From: Candidatus Omnitrophota bacterium
GTDB taxonomy: Bacteria; Omnitrophota; Gorgyraeia; Aquiviventales; Aquiviventaceae
Direction: 5' to 3'
DNA length: 7,483 nucleotides
Assembly (NCBI GenBank): GCA_016198915.1
Contig: JACQHS010000132.1
Coordinates: 1-7,483, forward strand
The notes beneath the pieces are model-generated. The model made no database searches. It had not been told where the DNA came from and saw only the letters and a program-made list of their open reading frames with translations. Made by a program: the position numbers and the translations under genes. Shown here one piece after another: positions 1 through 6,019 of the stretch. How positions within the stretch are numbered: position 1 is the first letter of the stretch; every line of letters starts with the position of its first letter.

Positions 1-515
1 AGGATGCCGGCGTGGATCGTCATGTAGTCCACGCCCTGCTCGGCCTGCTCCGTGATCACCGCAAGCAGCAGCTCCGGCGTCAGGTCCTCCACCCGCTTGA
101 CCCGCGTCACCGCCTCATAAATGGGGACCGTCCCCAACGGCACCGGGCTTTTGGCGATGAGCGCTTTGCGGATCTCCGGGATGTTGCCGCCGGTGGAGAG
201 GTCCATCACGGTGTCCGAGCCGTAGTGCACCGCCATGTGGAGCTTCTTGAGCTCCTCCTCGATGTCGGAGGTCACCGCCGAGTTGCCCATGTTGGCGTTA
301 ATTTTCACAGAGCAGACGATCCCGATCCCCATCGGGTCCAGGCTTTCCGCCAGATGGTGGATGTTCGCCGGGATGATGAGCCGCCCGCGCGCGATCTCGG
401 CGCGGATCAGCTCCGGATCCAGCCGCTCGCGCTCCGCCACCCGCTTCATGGCATCCGTGATGACGCCGGAGCGGGCGAACTCTAATTGGGTTACCGGCTG
501 AGGTTTCTGAGCCAT
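1..515 (-). CDS. thiC: Phosphomethylpyrimidine synthase ThiC, N-terminal part (3' end cut by window edge)
   Basis: ThiC is a radical-SAM enzyme that turns aminoimidazole ribotide into the hydroxymethylpyrimidine phosphate of thiamine. I translated this stretch by hand because it is open to the window edge: about 171 codons in frame from the ATG at 515. Recognisable family stretches are IPANIHH (about residues 48-54), DPMGIG, VNAN-like KINANMGNS, HYGSDTVMDLSTGGNI and PLGTVPIYEAV, ending in DYMTIHAGIL. The C-terminal part with the CxxCxxxxC cluster site lies outside the window. The start is firm because the codon just before the ATG is an in-frame TAG. I see no Shine-Dalgarno sequence in front of it. 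It is the last gene of the minus-strand series and is separated from folE by 60 bp rich in inverted repeats. No TPP riboswitch fits in that space. Identity is near certain. Confidence 0.95.
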   Translation of the reverse strand, partial: MAQKPQPVTQLEFARSGVITDAMKRVAERERLDPELIRAEIARGRLIIPANIHHLAESLDPMGIGIVCSVKINANMGNSAVTSDIEEELKKLHMAVHYGSDTVMDLSTGGNIPEIRKALIAKSPVPLGTVPIYEAVTRVKRVEDLTPELLLAVITEQAEQGVDYMTIHAGI

Positions 516-526
516 CTAATTGGGAA

Positions 527-538
527 ATAACATGTTAT
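527..538. repeat. 12-bp perfect palindrome upstream of thiC, next to a -10-like hexamer
   Basis: ATAACATGTTAT is perfectly self-complementary and ends 11 bases before the thiC ATG. On the minus strand it overlaps TATGAT (542-537), which resembles a sigma-70 -10 element. I find no convincing -35 at 16-18 bases upstream. It could be an operator over a weak thiC promoter. That is inference, and an AT-rich 12-mer palindrome can also arise by chance. Confidence 0.3.
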
Positions 539-542
539 CATA

Positions 543-579
543 AGACGCCGCCGTCTGCTAGCCCCGTCCACGGGGCTAG
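543..579 (-). terminator. Two tandem hairpins between folE and thiC
   Basis: In the folE-to-thiC direction the first hairpin is CTAGCCCCGT / ACGGGGCTAG, a perfect 10-bp stem with a 2-base centre at 579-558 that contains the folE stop codon. One base later comes AGACG-GCGG-CGTCT at 556-543. No real T tract follows, only CTTATGAT. A classical Rho-independent terminator is therefore not well supported; attenuation, RNA processing or 3'-end stabilisation are alternatives. The structures are seen directly; the function is inferred. Confidence 0.4.
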
Positions 580-1205
580 TCGGCAAGATTGGAGCGGATC
601 AGCGTCAGGAACTCCGCGCGGGTCTTCTCGCTGGTCCGAAACGCGCCGAGCATGGCGCTGGTCACCGCCCGGGCGTTCTGCTTCTGCACCCCGCGCATCA
701 TGAGGCACAGGTGGCTGGCTTCGATGACGCACGCCACCCCGAGCGGCTGCAGGTGCTGATTGAGCGCCTCGGCGATCTGGGTCGTCAGCTGCTCCTGGAC
801 CTGCAGCCGCCTGGCGAAGGCGTCCACGAGCCGGGGGATTTTGCTGAGCCCGATGATCTTTTTATTCGGGACATACGCGATGTGGCACTTCCCAAAAAAT
901 GGAATGAGGTGGTGCTCACAAATCGAAAAAAAGTCGATATCTTTCACGACGATCATCTCATCGTGCTTGACCTGTGTGAACGCGCGGCTCAGAATTTTCT
1001 TCGGATCTTGCCGATAGCCGGCCGTCAGAAATTGCAGCGCTTGCTTCACGCGCAACGGGGTGCGGCGCAGCCCCTCCCGCCTCGGATCCTCCCCCATGAG
1101 CCGCAGCAGCAGCTTGACGGTCGCCTCCCACTCCTGTCCCGTCGGCACTTCCAGAACTTCTTTCAATCGCCTCAGCTCATCATCGGTATGTGGCATCTGC
1201 CTCAC
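576..1205 (-). CDS. folE: GTP cyclohydrolase I
   Basis: FolE hydrolyses GTP to 7,8-dihydroneopterin triphosphate, the first step to tetrahydrofolate and also used for queuosine-type 7-deazapurines; it acts in the cytosol as a homodecamer. The 209-residue product is close to the usual length. The zinc ligands are present: Cys96 and His99 in ICEHHLIPFFG (95-105) and Cys167 in SHLCLMMRG (164-172), with His98 as the neighbouring catalytic histidine. GLSKIPRLVDAFARRLQVQE (119-138) and the C-terminal RTSEKTRAEFL are also typical. The GTG start at 1205 overlaps the pepA stop by four bases (GTGA), a usual sign of translational coupling. An ATG three codons downstream (1196), with GAGG just in front of it, is an equally plausible start. 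Nothing in the active site is missing. Confidence 0.96.
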   Translation of the reverse strand: MRQMPHTDDELRRLKEVLEVPTGQEWEATVKLLLRLMGEDPRREGLRRTPLRVKQALQFLTAGYRQDPKKILSRAFTQVKHDEMIVVKDIDFFSICEHHLIPFFGKCHIAYVPNKKIIGLSKIPRLVDAFARRLQVQEQLTTQIAEALNQHLQPLGVACVIEASHLCLMMRGVQKQNARAVTSAMLGAFRTSEKTRAEFLTLIRSNLAD

Positions 1206-2686
1206 TTCCAGTGTTCCATCAAGTTGATGAGGAGCCGGATGCCAATGCCCACAGCACCCTTCGGAATGTACGGTCTGTCCTTGTCCGCCCAGGCGGTGCC
1301 GGCGATATCCAGATGCGCCCAGTTCAGGCCTGCCGCGAACTCTTCCAGAAACTTGGCTGCGGTGATCGTGCCGGCCTCGCCGGTGTTCGTCACGTTGCGC
1401 AGATCCGCGATGTCCGATTTCATCGCCGGGCCGTACTCATCCCACAGCGGCAGGCGCCACACGCGCTCGTACGTCTCTTTGCCGGCCTGGCTGAGGCGCG
1501 CGGCCAGCTTCTCGTCCTTCGTCATGAGCCCGACGGCCTCGCTGCCCAGCGCCACCACGCAGGCGCCGGTCAGCGTCGCCAAGTCCACGACGCAGTCCGG
1601 CTTGAACCGCTTGGCGTAGTGCAAACAATCCGCCAGGACCAGCCGTCCCTCCGCGTCGGTGTTCAGGACCTCCACCGTCTTGCCGGAGAGCGTCTTCAGG
1701 ACGTCGCCGGGACGCTGGGCCGTGCCCGAGGGCATGTTTTCCGTCGCGGCAATGATGCCGATCACCGTGTACGGGAGCTTGAGCTCTGCGGCCGCCTTGA
1801 CCGTGCCCAGCACCGCCGCCGCGCCCGACATGTCGTACTTCATCTGCTCCATCTTCGCCGAGGGCTTAAGGCTGAGGCCGCCGGAGTCAAACGTGATGCC
1901 TTTGCCGCACAGCGCAAATGTGGCTTTCGCACGCGCCGGCCGGTATTCGAGAACGATGAACTGCGCCGGGTGATTGCTGCCCTGCGCCACGCCGACGATG
2001 CCGCCGAACCCTAATCGCTTGAGCCGCGCAAACGGGGTCACCGTGCACTTGAGCCGGTGCTGTTGGGCCAGTTGCCGGGCCTGGTTCGCCAGGACGGTCG
2101 GCGTCACGAGGTTCGCCGGGCCGTTGATGAGGTCGCGCGCCAGGCGCACCGCCTCGGCGATCACCTCGGCCTTCTCGACCCCCCGCCGGGCATGCGCCAC
2201 ATCGCCCGATCGCTCCACGACCAGCGTGATCGCATCCACGTGCTTATTCTTCTCGTGTTTGGGCACCGTGCGCAGTTTATCGTATCGATACAGACCCAGC
2301 AGCGCGCCCTCAGCCAAGGCCCGGGCCACGGCCGCAGTGTCGCCTAGCCCCCGCTCCCGCAGGACCGGCAGCACGGCGTGCCGGTGGCCCCGCGTGCGGA
2401 TGCTTTTGACCGCGGTGCCGGCGAACTGGCGCACACGCTCAAGCGAGAGGCCCTTCGCCTTACCCAGCCCAACGGCGAGGATCCACTGGTTGCCCTTCGG
2501 CAAGAAGACGGTTTCGTTAGCCGCACCCCGCAGCCCCGAGTCGGCGATGAGCTTCACGAGTGCCTTGTCGCGCGCGGTGGAATCCGGCAAGAGCCGTTCC
2601 GGCTTCTGCTCGCCTTCGAGCGCTGCGAAGACCAGCACGCCGTCACGAATTTGACCGAGTTGACCTGATCGAACCGTAATCCGCAT
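1202..2686 (-). CDS. pepA: Leucyl aminopeptidase (cytosol aminopeptidase, M17 family)
   Basis: M17 enzymes are hexameric two-metal peptidases that remove N-terminal residues, preferably leucine, in the cytosol; some also bind DNA. The 494-residue product has the full two-domain length. Its metal and catalytic residues sit exactly eight positions before those of E. coli PepA: Lys262 and Asp267 in GKGITFDSGG (261-270), Lys274, Asp285 in KYDMSGA, and Asp344, Glu346 and catalytic Arg348 in the signature NTDAEGRLVLAD (342-353). The N-terminal domain is more divergent, as usual. The ATG at 2686 is preceded by a perfect AGGAGG that overlaps the TAG stop of the upstream phosphoglycerate-mutase-like gene (TAGGAGG), so the two are probably translated from one message. 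No anomaly was seen. Whether this copy has the DNA-binding role known for E. coli PepA cannot be judged. Confidence 0.96.
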   Translation of the reverse strand: MRITVRSGQLGQIRDGVLVFAALEGEQKPERLLPDSTARDKALVKLIADSGLRGAANETVFLPKGNQWILAVGLGKAKGLSLERVRQFAGTAVKSIRTRGHRHAVLPVLRERGLGDTAAVARALAEGALLGLYRYDKLRTVPKHEKNKHVDAITLVVERSGDVAHARRGVEKAEVIAEAVRLARDLINGPANLVTPTVLANQARQLAQQHRLKCTVTPFARLKRLGFGGIVGVAQGSNHPAQFIVLEYRPARAKATFALCGKGITFDSGGLSLKPSAKMEQMKYDMSGAAAVLGTVKAAAELKLPYTVIGIIAATENMPSGTAQRPGDVLKTLSGKTVEVLNTDAEGRLVLADCLHYAKRFKPDCVVDLATLTGACVVALGSEAVGLMTKDEKLAARLSQAGKETYERVWRLPLWDEYGPAMKSDIADLRNVTNTGEAGTITAAKFLEEFAAGLNWAHLDIAGTAWADKDRPYIPKGAVGIGIRLLINLMEHWK

Positions 2687-2697
2687 GAAGCCTCCTA
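2687..2697 (-). promoter_or_regulatory. Strong ribosome binding site of pepA overlapping the upstream stop codon
   Basis: On the minus strand TAGGAGG followed by CTTC and ATG combines the stop codon of the upstream gene with a full-match Shine-Dalgarno four bases before the pepA start. It is the clearest ribosome binding site in the window. It fixes the pepA start and points to coupled translation. Confidence 0.75.
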
Positions 2698-3921
2698 GTT
2701 CCTTCCCTGTTGCAAAAAGAACGACATCAACTGGAATCCTTCTTCGAATCGTTTGGACGAAGCCTTGACGGCGGATTCATTATACGCCGTCACGGCATCC
2801 TTCGTGATGCCCGTCGCGTAGAGCGCAAACGGCACCGGGTCCGCGATGTGGGTCTTAAGGATCGTGCTTGTCGGGTGATCGCAGACAATGAGGACCGCAA
2901 ACGGCTCGCCACGCTTCTTCAATCCCTCTAGGAGCATCCCGACGACTTTTTCGTCAGTGTCTTGGATCGCCTGGATCTTCTTTTGAACGTCGCCCATGTG
3001 GCCGGCCTCGTCGGTCGGCTCCACGTGGACCAGGACGAAATCGAAGCCGCGGTCCAACGCCTTCAGCGCCTCTTCGGCTTTGCCCTTGTAGTTCGTATCG
3101 AAATAGCCGGTAAAATCTTCGCGCTGAATGACCTCAAACCCCACGAGTTTTCCTAACCCCCGCACGATGTCCACCGCGCTGATGCACGCCCCGTGCAGGC
3201 CGTAGACCTCCTGAAAAGACGGAAATTTCGCTGTCGTTCCCTGTCCCCAAAACCAGACTCGATTCGCAGAGGGCTTGCCTTCCCGCTCTCGCTGCCGGTT
3301 GACAGGATGCGACTCCAAAATTCCACCCGAACTCACCATAAGCACATTCAGTTTGTCGGCTGCTGGGCCAGTTGGAAAGTGCGGTGCGACCGGCTGGCCT
3401 GAAATATCGTGGGGTGGGGTGCATGTTGTCTTCTCCGTCAAATCTTCCACCCCCACACCCCAAGCCGAACTGTCAACGACCGCCAGATGTCGATAGCTGA
3501 CCCCGGGATAGAATTTCACCCCATCTTTGCCAAGTTGCTGGTCGAGCGTCTCAATGAGTTGCTTCGACGAGGGGGTCTCGATATGTCCTGCTGAATAGTC
3601 AGCCATGACACCGTTTTGCACCGTGACCGTGTTGCAACGAAACACGACATCCTTGTCACGAAGCGCGATACCTTGTGCCGCTGCTTCCAGCGGCGCGCGG
3701 CCGGTGTAGTACTTGCGCGGGTCATAACCGAAGACGCTCATGCACCCGACGTCAGAGCCGGGCGCGAAGCCGGATGGGATCGTGTGGGCCCATCCGGTGA
3801 TTCCGTTGGCCGCCACCCAATCCATGTTCGGGTGCCGGGCAGCCTCCAGCGGTGTTTTGTTGCCGAGTTCCTTAATAGGAACATCAGCTACACCATCAGG
3901 AAGAATAACGATATATTTCAT
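2695..3921 (-). CDS. apgM: Cofactor-independent phosphoglycerate mutase, archaeal (ApgM) type; possible homoserine kinase
   Basis: The product belongs to the alkaline phosphatase superfamily branch of ApgM, which interconverts 3- and 2-phosphoglycerate using two metal ions and a phosphoserine intermediate. The 408-residue length fits. Metal and catalytic positions are visible: Asp9 in ILPDGVAD, Ser56 in GSDVGCMSVFGYDP (55-68), Asp304 and His308 in EPTDEAGHMGD (301-311), Asp348-His349 in CDHPTS, and His358 in KTHIADPVPF. NRVWFWGQG (220-228) is also typical. From family knowledge, one ~400-residue bacterial subgroup of ApgM relatives is annotated as a proposed homoserine kinase because it often lies near threonine-synthesis genes. 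No thrB, thrC or hom gene is in this window, so substrate is left open. The start ATG follows AGGG at a short distance. pepA follows after 8 bp. Confidence 0.88.
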   Translation of the reverse strand: MKYIVILPDGVADVPIKELGNKTPLEAARHPNMDWVAANGITGWAHTIPSGFAPGSDVGCMSVFGYDPRKYYTGRAPLEAAAQGIALRDKDVVFRCNTVTVQNGVMADYSAGHIETPSSKQLIETLDQQLGKDGVKFYPGVSYRHLAVVDSSAWGVGVEDLTEKTTCTPPHDISGQPVAPHFPTGPAADKLNVLMVSSGGILESHPVNRQREREGKPSANRVWFWGQGTTAKFPSFQEVYGLHGACISAVDIVRGLGKLVGFEVIQREDFTGYFDTNYKGKAEEALKALDRGFDFVLVHVEPTDEAGHMGDVQKKIQAIQDTDEKVVGMLLEGLKKRGEPFAVLIVCDHPTSTILKTHIADPVPFALYATGITKDAVTAYNESAVKASSKRFEEGFQLMSFFLQQGRN

Positions 3922-3967
3922 AACCCTGGAGAATCCTTAGTTTTTCTCTTATCGGGACGCTTCTCCG

Positions 3968-5155
3968 TCAGCGACTTGTTAAGGCGGTCACGTTACGAAG
4001 TCGTTGCACAACCGTCGGGATGATCTCCAGCGCCCTGTCTATCTCATCGTCCGTTGTCTGCACGCCCAATGTGAGCACAAGAGCTCCTTTGGCTTCCTCA
4101 TCCGAGAGCCCCATCGCCTTGAGGACGTGGGACGGTCGCATCGCCTTCGAGTTGCACGCTGAGCCCAGGCCCGCGGCGATCCCTTCCGCATCCAGGCCCA
4201 GCACCAGCGATTCGCTCGCGACGCCGTCGACGCACACATGGAGATTGTGCGGCAACCGCGCCACCCGTCGAAAGTCCATGGGGCCGTTGATGCGAAGACC
4301 TTCCATGCGTTCCTTGAGCCCATCATGAAGGCGGTTGCGCAGTGCACTCAGGCGCTGCACGCGCTGCGGCAGATCGCGCGTCGCGACCCCGGCCGCGGCG
4401 GCCAGCCCGACAACCGCAGACAGCGCTTCAGTGCCGGAGCGGCCGCCGGTCTCCTGCCCGCCGCCTTCCAACAGCGGCAGGATGCGTACCCCCTCGCGCA
4501 CAAACAGCACCGCGGTTCCCTGCGGCCCCCCGAACTGATTCGCAGCCAGGCTCAGCGCGTCAACGCCAAGCGCCTTGACGTCAACCGGGATGGACCCGAC
4601 CGCCGCGACAGCATCCGTGTGAAACAGCGCTCCTTGCTCGTGCGCGATCGCGGCCAATTCCTTGATCGGCTCAATCGTCCCAACCTCGCCGTTGGCCAGC
4701 ATGATCGAGACCAGCACCGTCTGCGGCGTCATCGCGGCTTTCAAGGCGCTTGGCTGCACCACGCCTTCGCCGTCAACAGGCAGGATCGTCACCTTGGCGC
4801 CGCCGTCCAACTCCAGCCGTCGGGCGACCAATGAGACCGACGGATGCTCGATCGCCGAAATCACAATGTGGTTGCCTTTGCGCTTGTTCGCCGAAAACAG
4901 CCCCCTCAGCGCCCAGTTGTTCGACTCGGTGCCGCATGAGGTGAAGGAGATTTCCTCAGGCTTCGCGTTGATGAGCAATGCGACTTGTTTGCGCGCCTGC
5001 TCCAGCCGTTGCTTCGCCCGCTGTCCGGCCTGATGGATCGACGACGGGTTCCCCTCCTCCACCGCCGCCATCACCTGCTTTACCTCAGGCAGCAGCGGCG
5101 TCCCTGAACTATGATCAAGATTGATGCGTGTGCTCAGCAATCGAAGCCCTGACAT
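3968..5155 (-). CDS. NifS/IscS-like fold-type I protein lacking the PLP lysine
   Basis: The 395-residue product aligns over its whole length with NifS/IscS cysteine desulfurases, PLP enzymes that move cysteine sulfur onto an active-site Cys for Fe-S and thio-cofactor synthesis. Kept are GNPSSIHQAG (35-44), Thr76 in FTSCGTES, His104 in IEHPSV, Asn155 in ANGEVG, Asp181 in HTDAV, GGGQETGGRSGTE (231-243) and the persulfide Cys334 in GSACNS, followed by PSHVLKAMGL. The usual S-x-H-K before the GGPKG-type loop reads A-A-N-Q (204-207), so the Schiff-base lysine is Gln207. Also changed are the PLP-contacting Gln (Ala184), the substrate-binding Arg of the G-S-x-R motif (Val360) and the N-terminal NATTP (SSGTP). 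An ordinary desulfurase reaction is therefore unlikely. GAAGG eight bases before the ATG supports the start, which overlaps the coiled-coil gene by 41 bp. It may be a scaffold, a sulfur carrier or a divergent subfamily. Confidence 0.85.
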   Translation of the reverse strand: MSGLRLLSTRINLDHSSGTPLLPEVKQVMAAVEEGNPSSIHQAGQRAKQRLEQARKQVALLINAKPEEISFTSCGTESNNWALRGLFSANKRKGNHIVISAIEHPSVSLVARRLELDGGAKVTILPVDGEGVVQPSALKAAMTPQTVLVSIMLANGEVGTIEPIKELAAIAHEQGALFHTDAVAAVGSIPVDVKALGVDALSLAANQFGGPQGTAVLFVREGVRILPLLEGGGQETGGRSGTEALSAVVGLAAAAGVATRDLPQRVQRLSALRNRLHDGLKERMEGLRINGPMDFRRVARLPHNLHVCVDGVASESLVLGLDAEGIAAGLGSACNSKAMRPSHVLKAMGLSDEEAKGALVLTLGVQTTDDEIDRALEIIPTVVQRLRNVTALTSR

Positions 5156-5342
5156 CTCTAAAGCCTTCGATCACAACCCTCTCTAGCTGTCCAACCCGCG
5201 CATGGAGCTCTGCGATCTCTCCCCGCAATTCCTGCTGGCCCCTGACAAGCGTGCTGTGCCCCTCAGCAACCTTTCGAACATCGGACTTAATATCCTCTAG
5301 CAGCACCGCGCTGCGATTCCTCCGTCTTGGTTCACTCACCAT
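5115..5342 (-). CDS. Small coiled-coil protein of unknown function
   Basis: A 75-residue, charged, probably cytosolic protein with no signal peptide or membrane segment. After a basic start (SEPRRRNR) it is nearly continuous helix with heptad-like hydrophobic spacing: LLEDIKSDVRKVAEGHSTLV, then LRGEIAELHARVGQLERVVIEGF. This suggests a coiled-coil oligomer or adaptor. Small proteins with a similar LLEDI-x-AEGH-type opening are, as far as I recall, scattered hypotheticals in many bacteria; I know no function. I chose the ATG at 5342 because GGGAGAA lies just upstream. A GTG at 5399 would add 19 residues inside the DUF971 gene and has no Shine-Dalgarno. It ends inside the nifS-like gene (41-bp overlap), so the two are likely cotranslated. 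Base composition looks a little less GC-rich than the flanking core genes. Confidence 0.6.
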   Translation of the reverse strand: MVSEPRRRNRSAVLLEDIKSDVRKVAEGHSTLVRGQQELRGEIAELHARVGQLERVVIEGFRDVRASIAEHTHQS

Positions 5343-5368
5343 GCATTTCTCCCAGCCGGGCCGGTCGA

Positions 5369-5701
5369 TCACTTCCCAGCCGTTCGACAGGTTGGACACG
5401 GACAGGATTTGCGTAGGCGGTCGAAGGCATAGATTCCGGTATTATGCCCATCGGACCACTGGATGCTCATCGCGTAGCGACCGACGAGGTCGATCTTTAA
5501 GGGGCGCACGTTCTGCGGCACGCTCGAGGCGATAAGGCGCAGCTGGCCGGTCACTTCATCGACGCAGCCGGCGCAGGGACACGCCAGGCGCAACTCACGG
5601 GCCGGGTAGATGCTCTCATGCCCATCCTGCCAGCGGATCTTCACGTCGTGCTGATTCGCCCGCCCAATCTCTTTTGGAATTGGTTTCTCAGCTTCTACCA
5701 T
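5369..5701 (-). CDS. DUF971 domain protein (GBBH-like N-terminal domain) with two CxCxxC motifs
   Basis: This 110-residue protein is a stand-alone DUF971 domain (Pfam family of gamma-butyrobetaine hydroxylase-like N-terminal domains). It has two similar halves: IRWQDGH-x-IYPARELRLACPCAGC (22-46) and IQWSDGH-x-GIYAFDRLRKSCPCPTC (80-105), joined by TGQLRL and the VGRYA stretch. Each half ends in CxCxxC (Cys41, 43, 46 and Cys100, 102, 105), well suited to bind zinc or an Fe-S cluster. In plants the same domain forms the C-terminus of the chloroplast Fe-S carrier HCF101, behind MIP18 and Mrp domains. Here mrp lies two genes upstream, which supports a role in Fe-S transfer. The ATG overlaps the stop of the preceding gene by seven bases. 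The exact biochemical role of the stand-alone form is not established. Confidence 0.88.
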   Translation of the reverse strand: MVEAEKPIPKEIGRANQHDVKIRWQDGHESIYPARELRLACPCAGCVDEVTGQLRLIASSVPQNVRPLKIDLVGRYAMSIQWSDGHNTGIYAFDRLRKSCPCPTCRTAGK

Positions 5702-6018
5702 TTCAATAGCACCCGTTCAATGCATTCAATGATCTCAAGCTGCCTTCCGCGGCGAGTTTTCCGAAGATGAAGTCTCCAGCTTGGCTTCAATAAAGGTACC
5801 GATGGATCCTTGACTGCTTTTCGCCGGTTTTCGAGTAGCTCCGGACTTGACCGCATCATCAGTTCGCCTATGAGGCAGTTGAAGGTGAAACGTTGCTGTG
5901 GCGTAAGCTGGTTAAACGCGCGCAAGAAGTTCAACTGCTCACGGCCTGTCTTAGAACGTCTGCGAATCCTTGACCGTACAGCTTTCTCCCGCCCCACGTC
6001 TCCCGCCCCGCGCCCCAT
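5695..6018 (-). CDS. Small basic hypothetical protein
   Basis: I do not recognise this 107-residue product. The first 27 residues are strongly basic and low in hydrophobics (RSRIRRRSKTGR). Next comes a helical-looking stretch, LNFLRAFNQLTPQQRFTFNCLIGELM, and a basic C-terminal half ending IIECIERVLLKW. It could bind nucleic acid or be an adaptor, but no motif proves it. No membrane segment or Cys cluster is visible. The ATG comes one base after the mrp stop, with AGGTGA about nine bases upstream inside the mrp end; the N-terminal basic tail could be longer than in the true protein if a later start is used. Its 3' end overlaps the DUF971 start by seven bases, which supports it being a real gene in the operon. 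Base composition is lower in GC than mrp. Confidence 0.55.
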   Translation of the reverse strand: MGRGAGDVGREKAVRSRIRRRSKTGREQLNFLRAFNQLTPQQRFTFNCLIGELMMRSSPELLENRRKAVKDPSVPLLKPSWRLHLRKTRRGRQLEIIECIERVLLKW

Positions 6019-6019
6019 C

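Noticed and set aside
122..136. Palindrome TGGGGAC-C-GTCCCCA inside thiC, like the ends of the gltB-mrp hairpin
   Set aside because: It encodes the conserved ThiC peptide LGTVPIYEA, so the protein constraint explains it.
516..575. TPP riboswitch before thiC
   Set aside because: The spacer of 60 bases is too short and lacks the THI-box core (CTGAGA-type) segments.
711..1619. 302-codon plus-strand ORF
   Set aside because: It is antisense to folE and pepA, both with intact active sites. Its translation is Arg/His/Pro-rich with no family motif, as expected for a shadow ORF in GC-rich DNA.
3922..3967. Possible hairpin GGAGAA/TTCTCC between the nifS-like gene and apgM
   Set aside because: It has only a 6-bp stem with a loop of more than 20 bases and no T tract after it; not convincing as a terminator or operator.
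5343..5399. GTG start at 5399 for the coiled-coil gene
   Set aside because: It has no Shine-Dalgarno and would overlap DUF971 by 31 bases. The ATG at 5342 has GGGAGAA in front.
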